From contig DHWR01000285.1 in assembly GCA_002413265.1 (NCBI GenBank), positions 1 through 57,946 on the forward strand: DNA of 57,946 nt. Reading direction: 5' to 3'. The DNA is from Chloroflexi bacterium UBA5177. GTDB taxonomy: Bacteria; Chloroflexota; UBA5177. Position 1 is the first letter of the stretch; every line of letters begins with the position of its first letter. This document shows positions 1 through 8,096 of this stretch, piece after piece. The position numbers and the translations under genes were made by a program. A model generated the notes under the pieces. That model was given only the letters and a program-made list of their open reading frames with translations. It ran no database searches and was not told the origin of the DNA.

Positions 1-285
1 CTCCTCGCCATGAAAACGGGGGCAGCCTTACTTCCGGTGTTCATGTACCGCCAGCCCGATCGCTCGTTTGAAAGCGTGATCTATCCGCCCGTGACATGGA
101 CTGCAACCGGAGAGAAGGACAAGGACCTTCAAGCGATCATGCAAAGGCTCATAGACATTCTGCAATCGGTAGTTCGTGCGAGACCCGATCAGTGGTATAT
201 GTTTCGCCCGATGTGGCCGCCGGCGCAGAGCCCGGTCGGGATCGGAGCCGGTGAGGCGTTGCCCACAGGTTCCGGGGAGAGATGA
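1..285 (+). CDS. PIM/lipid A-type acyltransferase, C-terminal fragment (5' cut by window edge)
   Basis: The reading frame is open from the first base and stops at 285, so the N-terminus lies outside the window. The visible 94 residues end in PDQWYMFRPMWPP, the same C-terminal block (P-x-QW-x-x-F-x-PMW) as the complete acyltransferase that follows. That block is typical of the LpxL/HtrB and phosphatidylinositol mannoside acyltransferase family (LPLAT), which moves acyl chains onto glycolipids at the membrane. The stop overlaps the next ATG by four bases (ATGA), so the two genes are translationally coupled tandem paralogues. The catalytic HxxxxD motif is in the missing part, so activity cannot be judged. 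Confidence 0.85.
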   Translation, partial: LLAMKTGAALLPVFMYRQPDRSFESVIYPPVTWTATGEKDKDLQAIMQRLIDILQSVVRARPDQWYMFRPMWPPAQSPVGIGAGEALPTGSGER

Positions 286-1211
286 TCCCCAACCTCGCAC
301 TGTACGTAGTCCTGCGAATCGCCGCTTGGGCTCTTCCTCTCATTCCCGTATCTGTGGCCCATTCGCTGTCCGACTCCGCGGGGAAGCTCGCATTTCTGCT
401 CTTCTCAAGACCTCGCCGTGCGGTGTTGGAAAACCTTGCGGTGGTGATGGAAACTTCGCCCAACGACCGGAAGCTCAGGCCTTTGGCGGTCGAAGCCTTT
501 CGCACGGACGCTAAGAACTGGATAGACACGTTGCGCATCCGCAGAACGACGGGTGCGGAAATTGAAGCACAGGTTGAGATCGATCACTGGGATCGCCTGG
601 CGGAGGCCGTATCCCGCGGTAAGGGAGTCGTCCTGGCGACGATGCATTTGGGGAACTACGACATGGTTGGCCAGGTGCTCGCGCAGCGCGGATACCGGAT
701 GATTGTGCCCGTGGAACGCATGCAGCCGCAGGCGCTTTTTGATTTCCTGGTCGACTTGCGCACCAGCAAAGGAGTGAGGGTGGTGCCCCTCGACCAGGCC
801 CCCCGAGAGCTGATCAGGGCTCTGCGAGCGGGCGAGATCGTGGGCCTGGCGGCTGACCGCATGATAGGCGGACGCGGAGGTCTGGAGACGCGCTTTTTCG
901 GGCGATTCACTGCCCTTCCGCGCGGCCCGGTCTCCCTAGCGCGCCGCACCGGGTCGACATTGTTGCTTGGTGTTGGCATCCGACGGGAAGATGACACATT
1001 CGCAGCTCACGTGATAGGACCGATACCTATTACTCGGTCGGAAAATTCGGAGTCGGACGATCTTCAAAACATCGGCCGCGTCGTAGCAGAAATGGAGGCG
1101 CTCATCCGACGTTACCCGGGGCAGTGGCTCAACTTTTCGCCGATGTGGCGCCGGGCGGGACCTGCTGAACTGGCTGCTACCATAAATCACCAAACTGAGG
1201 AAGTGCTATGA
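282..1211 (+). CDS. Phosphatidylinositol mannoside acyltransferase-like (LPLAT/LpxL family)
   Basis: This 309-aa protein carries the family's catalytic motif H-LGNY-D at residues 122-127 and the C-terminal QW-x-x-FSPMW block. Family members acylate lipid A in diderms and PIM glycolipids in actinobacteria. Next door are a PimA-like mannosyltransferase and a CDP-alcohol phosphatidyltransferase, so acylation of an inositol-phosphate glycolipid is the likelier job; no lipid A genes are present. The start is fixed by ATGA overlap with the upstream paralogue and a GGGGAGAG ribosome site just before it. The N-terminal hydrophobic stretch (about residues 5-25) suggests membrane association. The substrate is inference; the family is clear. 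Confidence 0.88.
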   Translation: MIPNLALYVVLRIAAWALPLIPVSVAHSLSDSAGKLAFLLFSRPRRAVLENLAVVMETSPNDRKLRPLAVEAFRTDAKNWIDTLRIRRTTGAEIEAQVEIDHWDRLAEAVSRGKGVVLATMHLGNYDMVGQVLAQRGYRMIVPVERMQPQALFDFLVDLRTSKGVRVVPLDQAPRELIRALRAGEIVGLAADRMIGGRGGLETRFFGRFTALPRGPVSLARRTGSTLLLGVGIRREDDTFAAHVIGPIPITRSENSESDDLQNIGRVVAEMEALIRRYPGQWLNFSPMWRRAGPAELAATINHQTEEVL

Positions 1212-1302
1212 GCGGGTGGCATGAGCTGAATGGCCTCTCAGGTCAGGCCGAAGACGCAGATGCACCGGCTCATGAAAACCTCGCACCGTGCGGGGAAGGC
1301 GG

Positions 1303-2472
1303 TTGAAGATCGCCCTCGTGTCCCCGTACGACTATCCGTATCCGGGTGGTGTGACCAACCACGTGATGCACCTTCACCGGGAGTTCGTGGCGATGGGACA
1401 CGAAGTCCGGATCATGGCGCCGTCTTCAAATCGAAACATTGAGCGCGAAGAGACGGACGTCTACCGGATCGGTCGCGTTCGGCGAGTTCCGGCGAACGGT
1501 TCGATTGCGCGCATCACGCTCTCCTTTCGATTGGCACGGCGAGTTCGGGAGGTTCTGGAGTCCGAGCAGTTCGATGTGGTGCACGTCCACGAACCCCTGA
1601 TGCCGTCGTTGCCTCCGACCGTGCTCCGCTACTCGGAAGCTCTGAACGTTGGAACCTTTCACGCCTACCGCGGTTCTTACTACGGCTACTTTTATGGAAG
1701 ACCGGTTCTGCGCTTTGCCTTCCGCCAGCTCGACGGCAGAATCGCTGTGTCTAGAGCTGCCAAGCGCTTCGTGCGCCAGTACTTCATGGCACCTTACAGG
1801 GTCATTCCCAATGGGGTCGAGCTGGCAAGATTTGCACCCGAGAGCCTGGAGCCCTTACCTCAGTTTTGCGACGGCAGACCAAACATTCTCTTCGTCGGCA
1901 GGCCCGAGAAGAGAAAAGGCGTGGGTTATCTGTTGCGCGCCTATCCGCAGGTCAAAGAAGCCTTCCCAGACGCACGGTTCATCATTGTGGGTGCCGGCGA
2001 TTGGGAGGACTCGCCGTACACCGCCTACATAAAGCGCCACCGTCTACACGACATCGTCGTCGTGGGGAGGGTGAGTGAGGACGACCTGCCCCGCTACCTC
2101 AGGTCTGCCGACGCGTTCTGTGCTCCCGCGACCCAGGGCGAAAGCTTCGGCATTGTCCTCCTCGAAGCCATGGCGTCTGGCGTACCCGTCGTCGCTTCCG
2201 ACATCGAGGGCTATCGGCAGGTCATGACGCAGGGGAACGAAGGGATAATGGTCCCGCCGCGCAACGAGCGCGCCCTGGCCGAGGCCGTATGCGCCCTCCT
2301 CCAAGACAGAACGGCCGCTGAAGCCATGGGTCAGAGGGGAAGGGAGACCGCCAGGCTCTATTCCTGGGATAGGATCGCCGAGCAGGTGGTCGACTTCTAC
2401 GTGCGGACCGGCACGCGTACCTTCCCGACCTATGCAGCGGAGGCGCTTTCGACGAGCGGCCTGGCGCTGTAA
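1303..2472 (+). CDS. pimA: GT4 glycosyltransferase, PimA-like
   Basis: This 389-aa GT-B retaining glycosyltransferase begins KIALVSPYDYPYPGGV, the usual N-terminal donor-fold start with the GG loop. It carries the GT4 signature GESFGIVLLEAMASG near residue 280 with the conserved Glu pair. PimA transfers mannose from GDP-mannose to phosphatidylinositol at the cytoplasmic face. The assignment rests on similarity to PimA-type proteins and on the PIM-like neighbours (acyltransferases upstream, CDP-alcohol phosphatidyltransferase two bases downstream), as in mycobacteria. Start: TTG at 1303 sits 6 nt after GGGGA and gives the canonical N-terminus; an in-frame GTG at 1288 has no ribosome site. Specificity for mannose is not proven by sequence. 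Confidence 0.82.
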   Translation: MKIALVSPYDYPYPGGVTNHVMHLHREFVAMGHEVRIMAPSSNRNIEREETDVYRIGRVRRVPANGSIARITLSFRLARRVREVLESEQFDVVHVHEPLMPSLPPTVLRYSEALNVGTFHAYRGSYYGYFYGRPVLRFAFRQLDGRIAVSRAAKRFVRQYFMAPYRVIPNGVELARFAPESLEPLPQFCDGRPNILFVGRPEKRKGVGYLLRAYPQVKEAFPDARFIIVGAGDWEDSPYTAYIKRHRLHDIVVVGRVSEDDLPRYLRSADAFCAPATQGESFGIVLLEAMASGVPVVASDIEGYRQVMTQGNEGIMVPPRNERALAEAVCALLQDRTAAEAMGQRGRETARLYSWDRIAEQVVDFYVRTGTRTFPTYAAEALSTSGLAL

Positions 2473-2474
2473 GC

Positions 2475-3122
2475 GTGTTCCCGGCTTCGGTCCAGAATTG
2501 GGCCCGAGGAGCGGCCGAAGCGGTCGTACGCCCATTGGTGCGGTTCGGGGTCACCCCCAACAGCATTACCATCGTTGGCTTCGCACTCAACGTGCTGACT
2601 GCCGCCGTCATAGCGAGCGGACGTCTGAGCACCGGAGGTGCGCTGCTGCTGTTCTCCGCAGCTTTCGACATGCTGGACGGGGCAATGGCACGTGTAATCA
2701 ACCGGCCCAGCCGCTTTGGAGCTTTTCTTGATTCCGTGCTCGACCGGTATTCAGAAAGCGCCATCCTCCTCGGGCTGCTCTACGTCGAGGCAAAGCTGGA
2801 CCACATCGGCACGGCCGTGCTCGTGTACGCGGTTGCAGTCGGGTCGATCATGATCAGCTACGCGCGTGCCCGCGCCGAAGGTCTGGGGCTCGACGCGAAG
2901 GTGGGCATAGCTCCGCGTCCCGAGCGCGTCCTGATTCTCGGAGCAGGACTCGTTTTTCCTGGTCCAGCGACAGGGAAAACGGTCGTCGTTGCGCTGTGGA
3001 TTCTTGCCGTCCTGACCCATTTCACCGCCGTGCAGAGACTAGTGCACGTGTGGCGACAGACGCTGCCCGAGGAGGTACGAGGTCGTGCCAAGGAGCCACC
3101 GGCTCCCGGCACGCAAGGATAA
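2475..3122 (+). CDS. CDP-alcohol phosphatidyltransferase (phosphatidylinositol phosphate synthase-like)
   Basis: This 215-aa membrane enzyme has the complete CDP-alcohol phosphotransferase signature: D65-x2-D68-G69-x2-A72-R73-x8-G82-x3-D86-x3-D90. These residues bind the divalent metals and CDP-diacylglycerol. The family makes phosphatidylinositol phosphate, phosphatidylglycerol phosphate or similar lipids at the membrane. Its GTG start comes two bases after the stop of the PimA-like gene, and it sits with PIM-type acyltransferases, an order seen in actinobacterial PIM loci, so inositol 1-phosphate is the likeliest acceptor. PgsA-type glycerophosphate activity remains possible. Hydrophobic segments lie around residues 30-60 and 100-195. 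Confidence 0.86.
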   Translation: MFPASVQNWARGAAEAVVRPLVRFGVTPNSITIVGFALNVLTAAVIASGRLSTGGALLLFSAAFDMLDGAMARVINRPSRFGAFLDSVLDRYSESAILLGLLYVEAKLDHIGTAVLVYAVAVGSIMISYARARAEGLGLDAKVGIAPRPERVLILGAGLVFPGPATGKTVVVALWILAVLTHFTAVQRLVHVWRQTLPEEVRGRAKEPPAPGTQG

Positions 3123-3154
3123 ACTGGAGAAATTCTGATCCACCGAGGCAGCAA

Positions 3155-4222
3155 ATGAGCAAGCGCCGGACGATGGCGATTCTTGCCGACGGAATGCTGG
3201 ATTTCCATCATGGCAAGACTGCTACCAGCATCCTGAGATATCGCCCAAGCGATGTGGTAGCCATCGTCGACTCACACCATGCCGGAGCCGTGTCTCAGGA
3301 CGTGTTAGGCATTGGCGGTCAAGTTCCGATCGTCGGCGACATGTCCGATGCGCTGAAATATCGGCCCGACGAGCTTCTCATTGGAATTGCTACCCGCGGA
3401 GGTTTTCTCCCGCCGGAGTGGCGCCGGCAAATAGCTCTGGCCCTCCAAAGCGGAGTCGACGTCGTTAATGGCTTGCATTACATGATGGCGGAGGACACGG
3501 AATTCAAGGCGCTCGCCCGCCGACACGGTGCCCAGATCGTGGACGTGAGACGCGTTCCGGAGAATCTCAGTACTTCCGAGATGCTGCAACATCGGGCCGG
3601 CTCTCACGTGATCACATTCGTCGGCAGCGATTGCGCGGTTGGGAAGATGACGGCAGCACTGGAGATGCGGCAGGCCGCCGACGCACGCGGGCTCTCAACC
3701 GCCTTCGTCGCGACCGGCCAGACGGGCATCATGTTGGAAGGCAGCGGCATAGCTATAGATCGCGCCATCGGCGACTTCATGGCCGGTGCCGTCGAGAACC
3801 TCGTGGTCGAAGCTTGCGAGCTCGCCGACTGGGTGTTCGTGGAGGGACAAGGATCGCTCCTCCACCCTGCGTACTCCGGCGTCACCCTAGCACTCATGCA
3901 TGGATCGCTTCCCGATGCCATGGTTCTCGTGCACCCTCCAGGTCACCGGCAGATCGATGACTATCCTGTGACCATTCCTTCCCTCCCTCGAGTGATACAG
4001 ATTTACGAAGAGGCTGCCGGATGGATCAAGCCTGCCCGCGTAGTGGCAATCGCACTGAACACCAGGGGTCTCTCAAACCAGGAGGCCGCGCGAGCGGTAC
4101 GTCAGACCGAAGCCGAAACCGACCTCCCCGCGGCCGACCCGGTCAAAGGGGGAGCGGACAAGCTGGTCGACGCGGTCTTGGCCGCGCTGACGCCTGCCGA
4201 GTCATCGGTTTCCGGAGCCTGA
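3155..4222 (+). CDS. DUF1611 family P-loop protein (DgcN-like)
   Basis: This 355-aa protein belongs to the DUF1611/COG3367 family: an N-terminal Rossmann-like domain (about residues 1-140) and a C-terminal P-loop domain with GSDCAVGKMT near residue 157. Members in other bacteria (DgcN) have been assigned to D-glutamate N-acetylation and are usually paired with an enolase-superfamily partner; no such partner is in this window. The ATG at 3155 is chosen because it follows GAGGCAGC and gives the family-type start MSKRRTMAILADG. It lies 32 nt after the phosphatidyltransferase gene and 21 nt before selD, so co-transcription is likely. The function here is unknown; the family call is firm. Confidence 0.8.
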   Translation: MSKRRTMAILADGMLDFHHGKTATSILRYRPSDVVAIVDSHHAGAVSQDVLGIGGQVPIVGDMSDALKYRPDELLIGIATRGGFLPPEWRRQIALALQSGVDVVNGLHYMMAEDTEFKALARRHGAQIVDVRRVPENLSTSEMLQHRAGSHVITFVGSDCAVGKMTAALEMRQAADARGLSTAFVATGQTGIMLEGSGIAIDRAIGDFMAGAVENLVVEACELADWVFVEGQGSLLHPAYSGVTLALMHGSLPDAMVLVHPPGHRQIDDYPVTIPSLPRVIQIYEEAAGWIKPARVVAIALNTRGLSNQEAARAVRQTEAETDLPAADPVKGGADKLVDAVLAALTPAESSVSGA

Positions 4223-4243
4223 ACAGCAATGGAAGGAGGAGCC

Positions 4244-5284
4244 ATGGAGCCTGTGCGACTTACGTCGCTCGTGCGCTGCGCCGGTTGAGCCAGCAAGGTC
4301 AGCCAGACTGACCTGGCGCACGTGTTGCGTCAACTCCCACGGCGTCCAGATGCCAATCTGTTGCTTGGCGACAATCCGGCTGATGACGCTGCCGTCTATC
4401 GGCTGTCGGATCGGCTCGCCCTTGTCCAGACAGTCGACTTCTTCACGCCCATAGTTGACGATCCGTATGACTTCGGAAGGATCGCGGCGGCAAACTCGCT
4501 TAGCGACGTCTACGCGGTCGGCGGACGCCCTCTACACGCTCTCAACGTCGTCGGGTTTCCCATAAAGACGCTGCCGGTAGATGTGCTGACGGCGATCTTG
4601 CGCGGCGGAGCGGACATGGCTGCTGAAGCAGGAATCAGCATCATCGGCGGACACACCGTAGACGACGAGGAGCCGAAGTATGGCCTGTCCGTAACGGGAA
4701 CGGTCGAACCCAAGTCAATGGTGACGACCCGAGGGGCGCAGCCCGGGGATAGGTTGATCCTGACAAAACCCATTGGCACGGGAGTCGTCGGCACGGCCCT
4801 CAAGAACCAGGCCGCGTCGCGGGCGCATACGAATAGCGCCGTGGCCTGGATGACGAAGCTGAACCGCGCAGCGAGCGAGAGCATGGTCGTGTCGGGCGCC
4901 AGTGCCTGTACCGATGTGTCGGGTTACGGGCTGCTAGGGCATCTTCTCGATGTCTGCCGGGCCTCTGGAGTTGACGCCCACATTTCGGCTCATGATGTAC
5001 CGCTCCTGCCCGGCGCCGAAGAGTATGCGAAGAGCGGATACTCGCCGGCGGGCACCCACACTAATCTCGAGTACCTTGCCGAATCGGTGCGATGGCTGAA
5101 CGGAGTCGATGAGACCTCCCGGCTTTTGCTGGCCGACCCTCAGACCTCAGGAGGCCTACTGATCGCCTTACCGGAGGCCTCCGCAATGGGTCTAATTCGA
5201 CGGATTGGGCGAGCTTCAATTGCCGTCTGCGTAGGTCATGTAGCGGCTCCGGCGGGCGAGACAGTCGTTACGGTAGCGGCCTAA
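4244..5284 (+). CDS. selD: Selenide, water dikinase; selenoprotein with in-frame TGA (Sec15)
   Basis: SelD makes selenophosphate from selenide and ATP, the selenium donor for tRNA-Sec and selenouridine. Read from GTG 4322 the protein would lack its N-terminal active site. Read from ATG 4244, 3 nt after GGAAGGAGGA, the same frame runs through one TGA (4286-4288) and encodes LTSLVRCAG-U-ASK. This is the conserved SelD N-terminus, with Sec at the catalytic Cys position followed two residues later by the essential Lys. The 346-aa total matches the family. The glycine-rich GDNPADDAAVY and the LADPQTSGGLL blocks are present. A hairpin follows the TGA (see separate entry). It sits 21 nt after the DUF1611 gene. 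Sec insertion is inferred but strongly supported. Confidence 0.9.
4289..4317 (+). promoter_or_regulatory. Candidate bacterial SECIS hairpin downstream of the selD TGA
   Basis: AGGTCAG (4296-4302), loop CCAGA and CTGACCT (4308-4314) form a perfect 7-bp stem. GCC 4289-4291 can pair with GGC 4315-4317 beyond a four-base bulge. The loop begins 14 nt after the TGA, close to the spacing of bacterial SECIS elements. The loop does not start with G unless the closing G-C pair opens, so the match to the known consensus is partial. Confidence 0.55.
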
Positions 5285-5341
5285 GCAGCGGGATGGTCGG
5301 CTCAGGCGGCAATCCTTTATAGTTCCGCACTAAAGCAAACT

Positions 5342-5366
5342 GTGCGTGGTATACTAAACCACGCAC
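5342..5366 (+). promoter_or_regulatory. lon promoter: palindromic operator enclosing an extended -10 box
   Basis: GTGCGTGGT (5342-5350) and ACCACGCAC (5358-5366) are perfect 9-bp inverted repeats separated by 7 nt. The extended -10 TGG-TATACT (TATACT at 5350-5355) begins in the left arm and fills most of the spacer. A repressor bound here would block RNA polymerase. The architecture resembles CIRCE (9-9-9) and HAIR, but the sequence matches neither. No good -35 box is visible. The symmetric sequence could also fold in RNA, but it has no T-run, so a selD terminator is less likely. The remaining sequence to the lon start holds nothing else I can name. Confidence 0.6.
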
Positions 5367-5488
5367 CGGAGGGACTTCTCTCGCCACAGCCCTGAACCGG
5401 CATTTGGTGCCGGAGAATTCCTTTACGAGCCCTACATATCAGGCGAACGGCTTAGTCGGTCGCTCGCGAAATGAACAAGGATCTTCGA

Positions 5489-7936
5489 ATGACTGAACCA
5501 ACCATCCCTGAAGAAGACGACCAGCTCGAGAAGAACTTACGTCTTCCGGTACTTCCTCTGTTCGAAACGGTCGTGTTCCCGCATATGATGCAGCCCATTC
5601 AGGTCGGGCGACAGCCGTCTCTGCTCGCCGTGGATGAAGCCGTGAAGCAGCGGCCGCACCGCATCATCTTGGTCACCCAGAATGATGCGGCGAAACAAGA
5701 GGTAGGCCCGGACGACCTCATGGACGTCGGCGTCTTGGCCACTATCGGCCCCATGTTCCGGCTGCCTGATGGAAGCGTCCAGCTGCTGGCCCAAGGAGAG
5801 CAGCGTGTGCGCGTGCTCAATTTCACCAAAACCGAGCCGTATCTCGAGGTAGAGGTCGAGGTCATCTCGCAAGAAGTGTCCGATACGAAAGAGCTGACCG
5901 CGCTCATGGAAGCGGTCAAAGAGCTCTTCACCAAGTACATAAACCTGCGAGGCAATCTACCCGCTGACGCCCTCTCAAATGTTAGAGATGTCGAAGATCC
6001 CGCCTGGCTGGCCGACCTGGTCGGACACATGCCCGAGCTAAATCCTGATGAGCGCAAGGACCTTCTGACGGCGATCGACGTGCTCGAGCGCCTGCGCCGG
6101 GCTCACCAGCTCCTGTCGGAAGAAGTCGAGGTTCTGGAGCTCAAGACGCGGATCTCCAGCGAAGTACAGAAGAACATCGACAAGACGCAGCGCGAGTATC
6201 TTCTCCGTGAGCAAATGAAAGAGATTCAGCGCGAGCTGGGAGAGCTCGATCCCGAGCAGGCGGAAGCTGCTGAGTGGCGAACCAAGATCGACGAAGCCGA
6301 AATGCCAGAGAAGGCCAAAGAGAAGGCCCTCAAAGAGGTTGACCGGTTGGAGCGAATGCCCGCGGCTTCCCCAGAGGTCGGAATGATTCGCACCTACCTC
6401 GATTGGCTCGTGGGCATGCCGTGGTCGGTCAGCACGGACGACCAGCTGGACATCAAGGCCGCTGCCGAGCAGCTCGATCGAGACCATTTTGGACTCGAGA
6501 TCGTGAAGGAACGAATTCTGGAGCATCTCGCGGTCCGCAAGCTGGCAACCGAGCTCCGCAGTCCCATCATCTGCCTCGTCGGGCCTCCGGGAGTTGGAAA
6601 GACGAGTCTCGGCAAATCGGTTGCCGCCGCGCTGGGACGGAAGTTCGCCCGCATGTCACTCGGCGGTGTGCACGACGAGGCGGAGATCCGCGGCCACCGC
6701 CGGACGTACATCGGCTCCCTTCCAGGGCGCATTATTCAATCGATCCGGCAGGCCGGATCGAACAATCCCGTCATCATGCTGGACGAGATAGACAAAGTCG
6801 GCAACGATTTCCGCGGCGACCCGTCGTCAGCTCTGCTCGAGGTCCTGGACCCGGAGCAGAACACCGACTTTCAGGACCACTACCTCGAGGTCGCATTCGA
6901 CCTGTCTAAGGTTCTCTTCATCACGACCGCTAATGTCCTCTGGACGATTCCCGAGCCGATGCGCGATCGCATGGAGATCATCGAGCTCGCCGGGTACACC
7001 GAGGTCGAAAAGGTGGAGATTGGGGAGCGCTTCCTGGCACCCAAACAGAAGCCATTCCACGGGATCAGCGAAGAGCAGCTGACCATCTCTCGCGAGGCAA
7101 TGCAGAAGATCGTTCGCGAGTACACGCGAGAGGCCGGCGTAAGGCAGCTAGAGCGTGAGATCGCAACCATCTGCCGCAAGCTTGCACGCCGCTATGCCGA
7201 GGAAGGCGCCACCACCGTGACGGTGGACGCGACCGACGTCGAGACGTATCTCAAAAAACCTCGCTTCACCTGGGGCTTGGCCGAGGAGAAGGACGAGATA
7301 GGCGTCGCCACGGGCCTCGTCGTTACCGACGAGGGCGGAGACGTCATACCGGTCGAAGTCACCTTGATGGACGCCAAAGGCCAGTTCATCCTTACCGGCC
7401 AGCTTGGCGACGTGATGCAAGAGTCGGCTCGCGCCGCCATGAGCTACGTCCATTCTCGAGCCAGAGAGCTTGGAATAAAGCCGAGCGCCTTTGAAGAGCA
7501 CGCAGTACACATCCACGTGCCTGCCGGCGCCATTCCGAAGGATGGACCGTCGGCGGGAATAACCATGGCCACGGCTCTCGTCAGCGCTCTCTCCGGGCGG
7601 AAGGTGCGCCGCGACCTGGCAATGACCGGCGAGATAACCCTCCGGGGCCACATACTCCCCATCGGAGGCCTAAAGCAGAAGGTTCTGGCAGCTCATCGTG
7701 CCGGCGTGCGCACGGTTCTGTTCCCCAAAAAGAACCTGAAAGATGTGGACGACATTCCCGAGGACGTTCGAGATCAAATGGAGCTCCTCCCGGTTGACCA
7801 CATGGACGAGGTAATGAAACAGGCACTTCTAGAGCTTCCGGCGGTCGCAGACGTGATGCATTACGCCCATTTCGATGCCGTGCTCTTGCCCGGTCTCGAG
7901 AGTAGCTGGCAGCCACCCGCCGGACCTGCCGGGTAA
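5489..7936 (+). CDS. lon: ATP-dependent protease La (Lon)
   Basis: Lon degrades misfolded and regulatory proteins in the cytoplasm as a homohexamer. This 815-aa protein has the full layout: N-terminal substrate domain (about residues 15-210), coiled coil (to about 300), AAA+ module with Walker [10 protein letters not shown] near residue 365 and Walker [10 protein letters not shown], and a C-terminal protease domain. The catalytic Ser688 lies in PKDGPSAG and Lys731 in [14 protein letters not shown]. Start: ATG 5489 is preceded by AAGGA at good spacing; an in-frame ATG at 5471 has no ribosome site. It is a single-gene unit, with a palindromic promoter before it and a terminator after it, immediately upstream of the chaperone operon. 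Length is normal. Confidence 0.96.
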   Translation: MTEPTIPEEDDQLEKNLRLPVLPLFETVVFPHMMQPIQVGRQPSLLAVDEAVKQRPHRIILVTQNDAAKQEVGPDDLMDVGVLATIGPMFRLPDGSVQLLAQGEQRVRVLNFTKTEPYLEVEVEVISQEVSDTKELTALMEAVKELFTKYINLRGNLPADALSNVRDVEDPAWLADLVGHMPELNPDERKDLLTAIDVLERLRRAHQLLSEEVEVLELKTRISSEVQKNIDKTQREYLLREQMKEIQRELGELDPEQAEAAEWRTKIDEAEMPEKAKEKALKEVDRLERMPAASPEVGMIRTYLDWLVGMPWSVSTDDQLDIKAAAEQLDRDHFGLEIVKERILEHLAVRKLATELRSPIICLVGPPGVGKTSLGKSVAAALGRKFARMSLGGVHDEAEIRGHRRTYIGSLPGRIIQSIRQAGSNNPVIMLDEIDKVGNDFRGDPSSALLEVLDPEQNTDFQDHYLEVAFDLSKVLFITTANVLWTIPEPMRDRMEIIELAGYTEVEKVEIGERFLAPKQKPFHGISEEQLTISREAMQKIVREYTREAGVRQLEREIATICRKLARRYAEEGATTVTVDATDVETYLKKPRFTWGLAEEKDEIGVATGLVVTDEGGDVIPVEVTLMDAKGQFILTGQLGDVMQESARAAMSYVHSRARELGIKPSAFEEHAVHIHVPAGAIPKDGPSAGITMATALVSALSGRKVRRDLAMTGEITLRGHILPIGGLKQKVLAAHRAGVRTVLFPKKNLKDVDDIPEDVRDQMELLPVDHMDEVMKQALLELPAVADVMHYAHFDAVLLPGLESSWQPPAGPAG

Positions 7937-7945
7937 CAGTTTTTG

Positions 7946-7973
7946 AGGCGGACGCGTTTGGACGCGTCCGCCT
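7946..7973 (+). terminator. Rho-independent terminator of lon
   Basis: AGGCGGACGCG (7946-7956), loop TTTGGA, then the perfect complement CGCGTCCGCCT (7963-7973): an 11-bp GC-rich stem, followed by TCATTTA. It begins 9 nt after the lon stop. The downstream T-run is weak, but stem strength and position support a terminator separating lon from the dnaK operon. Confidence 0.75.
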
Positions 7974-8000
7974 TCATTTACAGGAGGAGGCTCAAATAAT

Positions 8001-8031
8001 CTTGACAACAAGAGGCTCAAGTAACTAGGCT
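8001..8031 (+). promoter_or_regulatory. dnaK operon promoter with HspR operator (HAIR)
   Basis: CTTGA-N11-TCAAG at 8001-8021 fits the HspR inverted repeat (HAIR; consensus CTTGAGT-N7-ACTCAAG) at its symmetric core. Its left half overlaps a -35 box TTGACA (8002-8007); a plausible -10, TAGGCT, follows 18 nt later (8026-8031). HspR is encoded in this operon, so the site predicts feedback repression: HspR with DnaK blocks transcription until heat draws DnaK away. A second CTCAA half-site lies at 7991. Confidence 0.8.
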
Positions 8032-8096
8032 AGGGCAGGCAAATATATGCGCTCGTGAGGCGCACTAAACAGGTTTTTCGGAAGGAGTTTCAGTTC

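Noticed and set aside
4322..5284. SelD starting at GTG 4322
   Set aside because: This start has no ribosome site and deletes the catalytic N-terminus. The TGA-containing reading from 4244 restores both.
5342..5366. HAIR or CIRCE operator at lon
   Set aside because: The repeat arms do not match CTTGA/TCAAG or TTAGCACTC/GAGTGCTAA.
5285..5488. A tRNA-Sec gene in the selD-lon gap
   Set aside because: I looked for a long acceptor and extra arm near selD. The only structure is the 9-bp palindrome at the lon promoter.
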